64,000 nt of DNA from an uncultured Acidobacteriota bacterium (GTDB lineage: Bacteria > Acidobacteriota > Thermoanaerobaculia > Gp7-AA8). Shown here one piece after another: positions 35,246 to 44,088 of the stretch (position 1 is its first letter; each line of letters begins with the position of its first letter). The stretch covers positions 1 to 64,000 of the forward strand of contig CALMZP010000032.1 of NCBI GenBank assembly GCA_937870635.1, given 5' to 3'. The notes under the pieces were generated by a model. The model saw only the letters and a program-made list of their open reading frames with translations. It was not told the origin of the DNA and searched no databases. Position numbers and translations under genes: made by a program.

Positions 35246-37876
35246 ATGATCAACGCAGGCTCACGGCTGGGGCCGTACGAGATCGTCTCGCCGATTGGCG
35301 CGGGCGGCATGGGCGAGGTGTGGAAAGCTCGCGACACGCGTCTCAATCGGTCGGTGGCGATCAAAGTCCTTCCGGCCGAGCTTGCTGGCGACGCCCATCT
35401 CCGTCTCCGCTTCGAGCGCGAGGCGAAAGCGATCTCGCAACTCGAGCATCCTCACATCTGCCGCCTCTACGACGTCGGCGAATCGGGCCCGATCTCCTAT
35501 CTGGTCATGGAGCTGCTCGACGGAGAATCACTCGCCGAACGCCTGGCCAGAGGCCCGCTGCCGCTCAACGACGTGCTCCGCTTCGGTGCGGAGATCGCCG
35601 GCGCACTCGATCGCGCGCATCGCGCCGGCATCGTTCACCGCGATCTGAAGCCAGGCAACATCATGATCACGCGCTCGGGCGCGAAGCTTCTCGACTTCGG
35701 ACTCGCCGCGACGGTGGCTCCGATCGGCGGCAACGATGCGACCGTACAGAAACCGCTGACCGCGGAAGGAACGATCGTCGGCACCTTTCAGTACATGGCG
35801 CCGGAGCAGCTCAACGGCGCAGAAGCCGACGCGCGCAGCGACATCTTCGCCCTCGGCGCAGTGCTCTACGAGATGGCAACCGGCAGACGCGCATTCGAAG
35901 GCAAGACGAAGGCGAGTCTCATCGCCTCGATCCTCGATCGCGATCCGGCGCCGATCTCGAACATCCAGCCGCTGACTCCGCCGCTGTTCGAACGAGTGGT
36001 GGCGACGTGCCTCGAAAAGGATCCCGAGGCTCGATGGCAGAACGCGCACGACGTGCGCCGCCAGCTCGAGTGGATTCGCGACGGCGTCGCGTCGGTCCCG
36101 GCTGGCGAAGTGCCGCGGAAGCGCCACTCAACTGCATGGATTGCGGCGATCGCGCTTGCTGTGACAGCAGCCGGCGCCGGCGGTTATCTCTTGAGCAGGG
36201 CCACCACACCGGCTCCGAAGAGAGTCGTGTCGGCGATCGCGTCCCCTCCGGATGCCCGCTTCGTAGTCACCGGCGATTCAGCGGGCCCCGTGGTGCTCTC
36301 GCCGGATGGGCGTTGGGCGGCCTTCGTCGCCGGTACCGCCGGCGCATACGACTTGTGGATTCAGTCGCTGGAGAGCGGCGTGAACAGGCGCCTGCCCGGG
36401 ACCGCTCGCGCGATGTTTCCCTTCTGGAGTCCCGACAGCCGCTCCCTCGGCTTCTTTGCTGATGGGAGAGTGTTGACGATCGACATCGACGGTTCGGCGC
36501 CGCGCGAGATTGCCAATGCACCCGACGGACGCGGCGGCACGTGGACTCGCAGCGGCGACATCATCTTCAGCCCACAGACGCAGGCCGGATTGTTCAGCGT
36601 CCCCGCGGCTGGCGGAGAGGCGAAGGCAATCACCACTCCGAAGGCGCCGCATTCGACGCATCGATGGCCCGCCGTTCTGCCCGATGGCGACTCCTTCGTG
36701 TTCCTCGCCGCTTCGCACGGCAATCCAAATGCTTCCGAGACGGCGATCATGATCGCGGACACGGACGGCGGCAACTCACGGCAGCTGATGCCGTCGACCG
36801 GCAATGCCATCCCCTTTCGCAACTATCTTCTTTTTGCGCGCGGCGATCATCTCGTCGCACAGCGGCTGGAAAATCGCACCCTGACCGGGCCGGTGACGCG
36901 GATCTGGGGGCGAACGCTTTACGACCCCGGAACCTGGCGCACGATCTTTTCGGTCTCGTCGACGGGCCTGCTGGCCACGTATCCCGCGGGTCAGACGCGC
37001 GGTGCGCGCCTGATGAGCATCGGTCGCGACGGCACGCAGACGGACATCGCCGCTCCTGCGATTTACCGCGACGTTGCCGTCTCACCCGACGGCAGCAAGC
37101 TCGCGCTCACGATCGGCGATCCGAACAGCGTCCTCTACGTGCAGGATCTGACGCGGCGGGTTCGGTCTCGTTTCACGCTGCTCAATTCAGTAGGCTACCC
37201 GTGCTGGACTCCTGACGGCCGCTTCATCACCTTCAGCGCGCTGAAGCAGAGCGGCGGTTTCGACCTTCTCATCAAGCCCGTGGATGGCAGCGCCGCGGAG
37301 CGCGTTCTGGCCAGCACGTCCTTTCCCATGCAATCGACGGCCGTCGATCCGCGACGTGGCCTCGTTCTGTACAACGCTCTCGATCCTCGCAGCCCCGGCG
37401 GTTCCGACATCATGGCGGTACCCCTCGTGGGAGGCGCGCCGATTACGATCCTCGGCGGTCCGGGCCAGCAGACGAGCGGCACCATCTCGCCGGACGGGCG
37501 ATGGCTCGCGTTCGTCGAAATCAATGCGTCAGGCCGCGCGGCATTCATCACGACCTACCCGAATCCAGGTCCGAAATGGCAACTCGGGGAGGACTCGGCG
37601 TACTGGGTCTGGTGGGTCGGCGCTGGAAACGAATTGCGATACCTGACCGGTAACGGCGATGTGAAGTCGGTAGCCCTGACGTTCGAGGGCGGCGCCGTTC
37701 AGTTCAGCGCTCCCCGGCTCGAGTTTCGAGTCAACGTCAATACGAATCGCCGCGGCCTGTCGTCGAGCATGGATGGCAGCCTCGTCGTCGCGGCGCAGAT
37801 CGCGAGCGAAAGTCACGGGCCGGCGACGCTGGTGACGAATTTCGACACCGCCTTGACCCGCCCACCCTTCCCGTGA
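35246..37876 (+). CDS. Ser/Thr protein kinase with membrane anchor and beta-propeller sensor
   Basis: This protein has 876 residues. The kinase domain covers about 8-270: GAGGMGEVWKA, VAIKVL, HRDLKPGN near residue 131, LDFGLA. One membrane helix lies at about 294-316 (AWIAAIALAVTAAGAGGYLL). The rest is a TolB/WD40-like propeller outside the membrane with repeated LSPDGRWAAF, WSPDSRSLGF, WTPDGRFITF and ISPDGRWLAF motifs. This is the common transmembrane kinase type of Acidobacteriota. I use the ATG at 35246. The last codons (RPPFP) and the stop lie in the first unit of array D. Confidence 0.93.
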   Translation: MINAGSRLGPYEIVSPIGAGGMGEVWKARDTRLNRSVAIKVLPAELAGDAHLRLRFEREAKAISQLEHPHICRLYDVGESGPISYLVMELLDGESLAERLARGPLPLNDVLRFGAEIAGALDRAHRAGIVHRDLKPGNIMITRSGAKLLDFGLAATVAPIGGNDATVQKPLTAEGTIVGTFQYMAPEQLNGAEADARSDIFALGAVLYEMATGRRAFEGKTKASLIASILDRDPAPISNIQPLTPPLFERVVATCLEKDPEARWQNAHDVRRQLEWIRDGVASVPAGEVPRKRHSTAWIAAIALAVTAAGAGGYLLSRATTPAPKRVVSAIASPPDARFVVTGDSAGPVVLSPDGRWAAFVAGTAGAYDLWIQSLESGVNRRLPGTARAMFPFWSPDSRSLGFFADGRVLTIDIDGSAPREIANAPDGRGGTWTRSGDIIFSPQTQAGLFSVPAAGGEAKAITTPKAPHSTHRWPAVLPDGDSFVFLAASHGNPNASETAIMIADTDGGNSRQLMPSTGNAIPFRNYLLFARGDHLVAQRLENRTLTGPVTRIWGRTLYDPGTWRTIFSVSSTGLLATYPAGQTRGARLMSIGRDGTQTDIAAPAIYRDVAVSPDGSKLALTIGDPNSVLYVQDLTRRVRSRFTLLNSVGYPCWTPDGRFITFSALKQSGGFDLLIKPVDGSAAERVLASTSFPMQSTAVDPRRGLVLYNALDPRSPGGSDIMAVPLVGGAPITILGGPGQQTSGTISPDGRWLAFVEINASGRAAFITTYPNPGPKWQLGEDSAYWVWWVGAGNELRYLTGNGDVKSVALTFEGGAVQFSAPRLEFRVNVNTNRRGLSSSMDGSLVVAAQIASESHGPATLVTNFDTALTRPPFP

Positions 37877-38048
37877 CGCCGCCCGCCCATCCACCGTTTC
37901 GCCACCCACCCACGCCCCCGTGACGCCGGCCACCCCGGCCACCGTAACTGCACCCCCGTCACGGGGCGGATGGCCGGCGTCACGGTGGGAAGGGTGGACG
38001 GAGTCAAGGCGGCGTGGGTGGGTGGCGTCACGGCGGCAGGGTGGGTGG
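37858..38048. repeat. GTGACGCC array D (symmetrical, reversed core)
   Basis: Left copies of CCGTGACGCC begin at about 37870 and 37918. The core, CCGTAACTGCACCCCCGTCACGG in two halves (about 37942-37964), is the reverse complement of the array C core. Right copies of GGCGTCACGG follow at about 37976 and 38024. The first unit gives the stop codon of the kinase, and the array ends 40 bp before the TonB receptor start. Confidence 0.78.
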
Positions 38049-38087
38049 CCGTCGAAACCTTTCGTATCCGTCTACGAATATCGTCGT

Positions 38088-40130
38088 ATGTCGAAACGAC
38101 CGCGTACCCTCCCTCTTCTGGTTCTCCTCTGCCTCGTCTTTCCGCTCTCCGCGCAAACTCCTCCGGTCGATGGTCCGCGGACCTACGTGCCGGCGGACTT
38201 TGCTCAGTTCGCGCCGCGCACGGCGCTGGACATGCTCAACCGCGTCCCCGGATTCGGGATCAAGGAAGAAAATCAGGAACGGGGACTGGGTGAAGCGAGC
38301 GGCAACGTCCTGATCAACGGGCAGCGCATCTCCGCGAAGTCGAACGACGTGGTCACGGAGCTCAGCCGCATCCCGGCACAGAACGTCGAGCGCATCGAGA
38401 TCGTCGATGCGGCCACGCTCGACGTGCCGGGCCTCTCCGGCCAGGTCGCGAACGTGATCGTCCGGTCGACAGGCATCGGTGGACAGTGGGCCTATCGCCC
38501 CGAATTCCGCTCCTACTACACCGACCCGCTCTTCACGCGTTTCGAAGTCTCGGTCAGCGGGACGAAGGGTCCCGTGCAGTACACGCTCGGTCTCGACAAC
38601 CGCGGGAACCGCAGCGGCGCCGGCGGACCGACCTGGGTTTACAACCCGGCGGGCGAGCTCATCGAAGCGCGCGATGAAAAGTGGCGCGGCAATGCCGACC
38701 AGCCCCGCCTCAGCGGACGATTCGTCATCGACGGCCCGGGCTCGTCGAAGGGCAACGTCAATCTTCTGTACGGGCGGCTGTACTTCGACTATCTCGAGAC
38801 CGGAACGCGCACCAGCGTGAGCGGCGTCGAGCGCGAGCGCGAAGTGCGGGTCGACGAGCACGGTCAGAATTACGAGGTCGCGGGCGACTACGAATTCGGG
38901 CTCGGCCCGGGACGGATAAAGTTCATCGGTGTCGGACGGGGATCCCGTTTTCCGAACGAGACGAACGTCATCACGCGCTTCTCCGACGATTCTCCGGTCG
39001 AGGCCGACCGCTTCACGCAGGTCGGCGATGAGCGTGAGCTGATCGCACGGTCGGAGTATCGATGGACTTCGAACGGCGCGGAGTGGCAGATGTCAGCCGA
39101 AGGCGCGTTCAACAGCCTCGACAACATCTCGCGGCTTTTCGAGGTGCGGGAGGATGGGCAGCTCATAGAGGTGGATCTTCCGGGCGGCATCGCGAACGTG
39201 GAAGAGGATCGCTACGAAGTGATGGGAAGCTACGGCCGTCCGCTTTCCTCCAGCGTGACCATGAAGCTCTCCGCGGGTGGAGAGTATTCGCAGCTCGCAC
39301 AGGTCGGCGCTGGCGGTACGACGCGAACGTTTTACCGGCCGAAAGGCGAGCTGTCCGCGGCGTGGAAGGTCTCCCCCCGCACGGATTTCAACATCAAGCT
39401 CGCGCGCCGCATCGGCCAGCTGAACTTCTTCGATTTTCTGGCGTCGGTCGATCTGCAGGACGACCAGGAGCGGGCGGCCAATCCCGACCTGGTTCCCGAG
39501 CAAAGCTGGGACCTCGACCTCGAAGGCGTCCGCAACCTCGGCACCCTCGGATCGACGACACTGCGGCTGTACGCGCGGCTGATCGACGACATCATTGATT
39601 ACATCCCCATCGGCGAGACGGGCCAGGCGCCCGGCAATCTTGATCACGCCACGGTCTACGGAATCGAGTCGCGCAGTACGCTCAACCTCGACCGGTACGG
39701 ATGGACCGGCGCGCGCCTCGACGTCGAAGCGCAGCTGCAGGAGAGCGCCGTCGAGGATCCGCTGACCGGCAAGACGCGCGACATCAGCAACAGCCTTCTG
39801 CGGTGGGGCAGCATTGCCCTGCGTCACGACGTTCCGAACTCCGCCTGGGCCTGGGGCGCCGGGGCTTCCGGTCAATACAACGCGCTCAACTACCGTCTCA
39901 CGGAAGTGGGAAGGCAGTGGGAGGGGCCGGTGTGGGGCAATGTCTACCTCGAGCACAAGGACGTCCACGGCCTGACCGTGCGCGCCGGGATCAACAATCT
40001 CTTTGCCGCCGACAGCGTCTGGGACCGGACGGTCTATGAAGGACGCCGGACCGGCGCGGTGTCCTACATCGAAGAGCGCGACCGCCAGATCGGTCCGATC
40101 TTCACGTTCTCGGTGCGCGGGAAGTTTTAG
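38088..40130 (+). CDS. TonB-dependent receptor-like outer-membrane protein
   Basis: This protein has 680 residues: signal peptide (LPLLVLLCLVFPLSAQ), plug domain at about 35-125 (TALDMLNRVPGFGIKE...VLINGQRISAKS...VERIEIVDA), then a beta-barrel rich in alternating aromatic residues and ending in Phe (FTFSVRGKF). No TonB box is obvious. It imports or surface-binds a ligand that cannot be predicted. I start at the ATG at 38088, the first codon of a good signal peptide; upstream codons lie in array D. Confidence 0.88.
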   Translation: MSKRPRTLPLLVLLCLVFPLSAQTPPVDGPRTYVPADFAQFAPRTALDMLNRVPGFGIKEENQERGLGEASGNVLINGQRISAKSNDVVTELSRIPAQNVERIEIVDAATLDVPGLSGQVANVIVRSTGIGGQWAYRPEFRSYYTDPLFTRFEVSVSGTKGPVQYTLGLDNRGNRSGAGGPTWVYNPAGELIEARDEKWRGNADQPRLSGRFVIDGPGSSKGNVNLLYGRLYFDYLETGTRTSVSGVEREREVRVDEHGQNYEVAGDYEFGLGPGRIKFIGVGRGSRFPNETNVITRFSDDSPVEADRFTQVGDERELIARSEYRWTSNGAEWQMSAEGAFNSLDNISRLFEVREDGQLIEVDLPGGIANVEEDRYEVMGSYGRPLSSSVTMKLSAGGEYSQLAQVGAGGTTRTFYRPKGELSAAWKVSPRTDFNIKLARRIGQLNFFDFLASVDLQDDQERAANPDLVPEQSWDLDLEGVRNLGTLGSTTLRLYARLIDDIIDYIPIGETGQAPGNLDHATVYGIESRSTLNLDRYGWTGARLDVEAQLQESAVEDPLTGKTRDISNSLLRWGSIALRHDVPNSAWAWGAGASGQYNALNYRLTEVGRQWEGPVWGNVYLEHKDVHGLTVRAGINNLFAADSVWDRTVYEGRRTGAVSYIEERDRQIGPIFTFSVRGKF

Positions 40131-40136
40131 CCCCCG

Positions 40137-40174
40137 GGGTGCTCAAGATGCGAAGATCGCGTAGCTTGAGACCC
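40137..40174. terminator. Hairpin after the TonB receptor gene
   Basis: GGGT-G-CTCAAG (40137-40147) pairs with CTTGAG-ACCC (40165-40174) around a 17-nt loop with one bulged base. It follows the receptor stop by a few bases and resembles part of the repeat at 13231-13318 (AAGATGCGAAGA). Confidence 0.45.
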
Positions 40175-40236
40175 TTCGCCGAGGAAGTCCGACGATACCG
40201 AGTTGCATGAGGTAACCCCTGCGAGGCGCATATCCC

Positions 40237-41100
40237 TCAACTGGCCGTCGGAGAATTCTCACTTCGCGTGCCGCGCGCATACACATGTGTGAACTCCAGT
40301 CCGAAGAAGAAGATCTGCGCGGACCAGTAGGACCACAGGAGCACGACCACGATGGAGCCGGCCGCCCCGAACGTGGAGCCGACAGCGGCTTTGCCGAGGT
40401 AGAAGCCGAGTGCGAATTTGCCGATGACGAAGAGGAAAGCGGTCACGGCGGCACCCAGGACGACATCGCGCCACGTCACGCGTGCGCGCGGCAGATAGCG
40501 GAACACGGCGGCAAAAATGGCGGTCAGTACGAGCATCGATACGAAAAGGCTCAGCGTGTGCCAGAGCCATTCAGCACCGAGAAGGCGGGTTCCGGCGTAG
40601 CGGCCGGTGGCGGCGATCACCGCATCGGCCACCACCGACAGAAGGATGACGACGACCACGCCGAGAACGAGAAGTGCGGACCTGACTCTCTTCTCGATCA
40701 CGGCCACCGTCGACGGATCTCCGCTCTTCCTCTCCCGCCAGATCGTGCGCAGCGCATCGTCGATCTGCCGGTAGACGCCCGACAGTCCGAAGTAAAGACT
40801 CGTGACTCCGAAAATCGTTGCGATCCAGCCCACGGGCCGCGATGCGGCGTCGCTGACCATCGCGGCGATGGCCAGAGCCGGCGCGGTGCCGATACTGCTG
40901 CCGACGCGTCCGATGATCTCGCGCTCGGCCTGGTCGCGGCCGAGCATCGACCCGGCGATGGCAATCGCGAAGAGCAGGATCGGCACGACCGAGAACACGA
41001 TGTAGAACGCCAGGGCCGCACCGAACCGCGAAGCGTTGTGCCGCTCGAACTCCGCATACGTCTTCCGGATCGCAACCCCCAGCCCCGGCCGCTCCGACAT
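40237..41100 (-). CDS. YihY/BrkB family membrane protein
   Basis: This integral membrane protein has 287 residues and six predicted helices. It starts IRKTYAEFERHNASRFGAALAFYIVFSVVPILL and contains FGVTSLYFGLSGVYRQIDDALRTIWR and a FRYLPRARVTWRDVVLGAAVTAFLF loop, all typical of YihY/UPF0761. The function is not settled. It starts 4 bp after the exosortase-associated gene on the same strand and may share its transcript. Confidence 0.9.
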   Translation of the reverse strand: MSERPGLGVAIRKTYAEFERHNASRFGAALAFYIVFSVVPILLFAIAIAGSMLGRDQAEREIIGRVGSSIGTAPALAIAAMVSDAASRPVGWIATIFGVTSLYFGLSGVYRQIDDALRTIWRERKSGDPSTVAVIEKRVRSALLVLGVVVVILLSVVADAVIAATGRYAGTRLLGAEWLWHTLSLFVSMLVLTAIFAAVFRYLPRARVTWRDVVLGAAVTAFLFVIGKFALGFYLGKAAVGSTFGAAGSIVVVLLWSYWSAQIFFFGLEFTHVYARGTRSENSPTAS

Positions 41101-41103
41101 CGT

Positions 41104-41718
41104 TCAGGCCCGGCTGCGACCGGCTCTCGATCCGTCCAGCGGCGCGGAGGCTGGAGGCCGGAACAGCCACCAGAGCGCGAAGCCTGCGCCAAACACACCG
41201 ATCACCGTGTAGAAGTGCGCTCCCCCACCCCAGAAGTTCCGGGCGAAGGCACCATAGTTCGCCTCACTCCAGGGACCGAGGCGCAACGCGTAGATCGACT
41301 GGACGTTCGTCACGACGGCGGCGACGTGCACCAGGACGAGCGAAAGGCTGGCCAGGAGCAACCCCAGCATGTTTCGATCACTGAACGGCTTTCGGTTCAC
41401 GGCGAACAGTGTCGTCAGCAGGATGATGTTGAAGGTCAGATCCATGAGAGCCAGCCCCGGGCGCGGCGCACCGATCGGAAAATCCGATCGCTCGATCGTC
41501 AGCTCGCTTCCCTTCGGGATGAGACGCGTTACTGACGGTTTCTCCGCGACTCGCACCAGCGGCTCGCTGAGCGACGCCAGAAGGCGCGCATAGGGCGAAG
41601 AGAGCGCGAACCAGAGAGCGAGACCGGCGAGAAAGCCCGTCGCGCCCTTAGCGAGTGGCGACCAGAGGTTTTTCCGCAAACTTGAAGCTCCAGAGAACGA
41701 ACATCGAGATGGCCGCAA
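41104..41718 (-). CDS. Exosortase H-associated membrane protein
   Basis: This protein has up to 204 residues and four helices, with a periplasmic segment after the first (VRVAEKPSVTRLIPKGSELTIERSDFPIGAPRPGLALMDLTFNIILL). Proteins of this kind stand next to exosortase H genes. The ATG at 41718 overlaps the exosortase gene by 71 bp; a TTG at 41679 would reduce this to 32 bp and begins closer to the first helix. It probably forms a complex with the exosortase. Confidence 0.65.
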   Translation of the reverse strand: MRPSRCSFSGASSLRKNLWSPLAKGATGFLAGLALWFALSSPYARLLASLSEPLVRVAEKPSVTRLIPKGSELTIERSDFPIGAPRPGLALMDLTFNIILLTTLFAVNRKPFSDRNMLGLLLASLSLVLVHVAAVVTNVQSIYALRLGPWSEANYGAFARNFWGGGAHFYTVIGVFGAGFALWWLFRPPASAPLDGSRAGRSRA

Positions 41719-42181
41719 GGATGATCAGCGACTGCCACACGGCGACGTGAAAGATCTCGAAGATCCGGCGTTGATACGCGCCCAGCCAGAACAGCGAGCT
41801 GAGGCGAACGACGTTGATCAGCTGAATGGCGATGCTGGCCGCAAGCAGCCCGGTCAGCCGGGAGCGCAGCGTGGCCGGAAACGCGATGATCGCTGAACAG
41901 AGAAGGATGATCGCCTCGATCCCGTTGCAGCCATTGCGGACATCGATCGCGAAGCGCGGCGAATGGATCACCGTCCCGGCCGTCTCGATTCCACCGTCAC
42001 TCATCCGCAGCACGGCGCCGGATGCCTTCGCCACCAGCTCCGTGAATGGAACGATGACGCGGTCGTTCACGGGGTTCAGCGCCACGATGACGTAGAGCAC
42101 GATCATCGCGGCGCCGAACTTCGCGACGAAGATGAAGCGGGGGGCGAGCCCCCGCGTAACGCGAGTCTCGCGGGATCGCAT
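41648..42181 (-). CDS. xrtH: Exosortase H
   Basis: This integral membrane transpeptidase-like protease has 177 residues. The catalytic Cys lies in VRNGCNGIEAIILL, the essential Arg in INVVRLSSLFW and the His in IFEIFHVAVWQ, as in exosortases. It cleaves C-terminal sorting signals of exported proteins. Directly upstream (4 bp) is a DUF3494 protein with a matching C-terminal signal, so the two form a one-enzyme, one-substrate unit. Confidence 0.88.
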   Translation of the reverse strand: MRSRETRVTRGLAPRFIFVAKFGAAMIVLYVIVALNPVNDRVIVPFTELVAKASGAVLRMSDGGIETAGTVIHSPRFAIDVRNGCNGIEAIILLCSAIIAFPATLRSRLTGLLAASIAIQLINVVRLSSLFWLGAYQRRIFEIFHVAVWQSLIILAAISMFVLWSFKFAEKPLVATR

Positions 42182-42185
42182 CGTG

Positions 42186-43316
42186 TCAGAACCTGCTCAT
42201 GACGAAGAGACCAGCTCCGGCAAGGAGAACGAAGAGCACCGTCAACCCGACGAAATCCAGCGCCGGAACGTTGACCGGTATGACCGGCCCGGCAGCGCCG
42301 ACGATGATGGAGTACGCGCGGGTGCCTGGGCAGCCGGTCGCCGTGTCCGTCGCCGTGATGGTGAAGTTCGACGTCCCGTTCGTAGTGGGGATCCCGGAGA
42401 TCCCGCCCGTCGCCGGATTCAGGGTCAGACCCGCCGGCAGAGTTCCAGCTGTCACCAGGAATGTGTAAGGTCCGGTACCGCCGCTTGCGGTAATCGTTGC
42501 GTTGTACGCAATGCCGACGGTTCCGTCCTGCAGCAGGACCGGATTCAGCGTGATCACCGGGCAGACCACGCCGGGTGGCACGGCGCATCCGCCGATCGTA
42601 TTGCCGCCGCCACCCGCCATCGTCACCGCGCCGGTCGCTCCCGTTCCGGCCAGGAGCTTGCCGCTCACGTTGGCCCCATCACCCACGGTGATGCTGGCGT
42701 CCGCGATGACGATCCCTCGGAAGGTCACACCGTTCAGCACCGCGGAGGTGCCGACGCGCCAGTACACATTGCAGGGATCAGCGGTGCCGATCACGTTGGA
42801 GAGAACGTTTGCAGTCAGCGCGCTGTCCACCTGAAAAACGAAGACTCCCGGACCATTGAGCGTGAGCGTTCCACCCGCGGCGAGGTCAGCAGCACCGCCC
42901 GCGAACGAGTAAATGCCAGACGTGAGCACCGCCCCATTGAGCTGGGCGGCCAGCACGGTGCCCGGCCCCTGAGCGGCCAGAAAGTTGTAGGCGGCAATGG
43001 CGTCCGTGTGCGCCTGCTGCACGATCAGGTCGTTTGTCAGGTGGAGCGCAAATGGCGGCAGGACGCTGGACGGCGGGAAGTTCGTAATCGAGGCTGTCGG
43101 AGAAGAGCCAACGTCGCCGTTGACCGTGGTGCCCAAGCCGGTCGAACCGGTCACGCCGGAGTTTCCGAGGACGGAGAATCGAGCGGTCATGCCGGCGGGC
43201 GGAGCTACCTGCCCAAACGCCGCGGATGGTGCAATAGCAGAGATCGCCAATGCGAGGACGGACAGCGCAATGAGGGCGAGGCTTCGCGGATGGGCGTACA
43301 GTGGGTTCGTGCGCAT
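42186..43316 (-). CDS. DUF3494 (ice-binding-like) surface protein with sorting signal
   Basis: This protein has 376 residues: signal peptide (LALIALSVLALAISAIAPSAAFG), DUF3494 beta-solenoid at about 45-230 (VLGNSGVTGSTGLGTTVNGDVG...NGVTFRGIVIADASITVGDGANVSGKLLA), an Ig-like putative domain at about 250-340 (TLPAGLTLNPATGGISGIPTTNGTSNFTITATD), and a C-terminal VPALDFVGL, helix and SRF end. The last part has the layout of an IPTLxxWG-CTERM sorting signal, with Trp replaced by Val. DUF3494 proteins bind ice or act as adhesins. It is the presumed substrate of the adjacent exosortase H. Confidence 0.88.
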   Translation of the reverse strand: MRTNPLYAHPRSLALIALSVLALAISAIAPSAAFGQVAPPAGMTARFSVLGNSGVTGSTGLGTTVNGDVGSSPTASITNFPPSSVLPPFALHLTNDLIVQQAHTDAIAAYNFLAAQGPGTVLAAQLNGAVLTSGIYSFAGGAADLAAGGTLTLNGPGVFVFQVDSALTANVLSNVIGTADPCNVYWRVGTSAVLNGVTFRGIVIADASITVGDGANVSGKLLAGTGATGAVTMAGGGGNTIGGCAVPPGVVCPVITLNPVLLQDGTVGIAYNATITASGGTGPYTFLVTAGTLPAGLTLNPATGGISGIPTTNGTSNFTITATDTATGCPGTRAYSIIVGAAGPVIPVNVPALDFVGLTVLFVLLAGAGLFVMSRF

Positions 43317-43394
43317 GGGCGCGATGCTACTGACGGCCTGCCACACTGTCTGTTCAATACAGCACACTTATGAATGGTGGTATTTTTTGAAAGC

Positions 43395-44054
43395 ATGAAG
43401 AAAAACGGACGAACGACCGCAACGTTTGATCCAGAGCTGTTCCTCAAGGAGACCGGAATCGGAAGAACCGTCGTCGACCTCAAGAAGAACACCGTCATCT
43501 TCGCGCAGGGAGACCAGGCCGACGCGGTGTACTACATCCAGAAGGGAACCGTGAAGCTCACGGTCGTCTCGCCACGAGGGAAAGAAGCAACGCTTTCGCT
43601 GATGCCCGCGGGCAATTTCATCGGTGAGCAGTGCGTCGCGGCGGGAGAAAGGACCCGCACCATCACCGCCACCGCAATCGTCCGCACCTCGGCGCTCCGC
43701 ATCGAAAAGAGCGAGATGATTCGCGTCCTGCACCAGGAGCACGCCTTCGCCGATGTCTTTGTCTCCTTCCTGCTGGCCCGCAACGCGCGCATCCAGGAAG
43801 ATCTCGTCGATCAGCTTTTCAACTCGAGTGAGAAACGGCTGGCCCGCGTCCTCCTGCTGCTCGCGCATTTCGGAAAGGACAAGCCGGAGGCCGTCGTTCC
43901 GAAGATCAGCCAGGAAGTGCTGGCCGAGATGATCGGCACCACCCGCTCGCGCGTGAACTTCTTCATGAACCGGTTCCGCAAGCTGGGCTTCATCGAGTAC
44001 AACGGCGGACTGCACGTGCACAGTTCGCTGCTCAACGTCATTCTCCACGAATAG
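43395..44054 (+). CDS. Crp/Fnr-family regulator
   Basis: This regulator has 219 residues. The cyclic-nucleotide-binding-type domain is at about 15-130 (VIFAQGDQADAVYYIQKGTVKLTVVSPRGKEATLSLMPAGNFIGEQCVAAGE) and the winged helix at about 150-215 (KISQEVLAEMIGTTRSRVNFFMNRFRKLGFIEYNGGLHV). No Fnr Cys cluster is present. It is divergent from the exosortase substrate gene, with about 80 bp between them, and may control that locus. The ATG at 43395 fits better than 43374. A CTGT-N9-ACAG palindrome lies near 43344-43360. Confidence 0.88.
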   Translation: MKKNGRTTATFDPELFLKETGIGRTVVDLKKNTVIFAQGDQADAVYYIQKGTVKLTVVSPRGKEATLSLMPAGNFIGEQCVAAGERTRTITATAIVRTSALRIEKSEMIRVLHQEHAFADVFVSFLLARNARIQEDLVDQLFNSSEKRLARVLLLLAHFGKDKPEAVVPKISQEVLAEMIGTTRSRVNFFMNRFRKLGFIEYNGGLHVHSSLLNVILHE

Positions 44055-44065
44055 AACGACGTCAC

Positions 44066-44088
44066 GGGCGGGATCGCCCGCGGCTCCA
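44066..44088. repeat. GC-rich palindrome between convergent genes
   Basis: GGGCGGGATCGCCCGCGGCTCC, in two halves, lies between the Crp stop and the end of the next gene. It is a member of the GC-rich family and could serve as a shared terminator. Confidence 0.6.

Noticed and set aside
30034-38048. GTGACGCC arrays as CRISPR
   Set aside because: Spacing varies, the repeats turn orientation in the centre, the segments between repeats are similar to each other, and no cas gene is present.
43344-43360. CTGT-N9-ACAG as Crp/Fnr binding site
   Set aside because: The half-sites are too short and match neither the Crp nor the Fnr consensus; mentioned only with the regulator gene.
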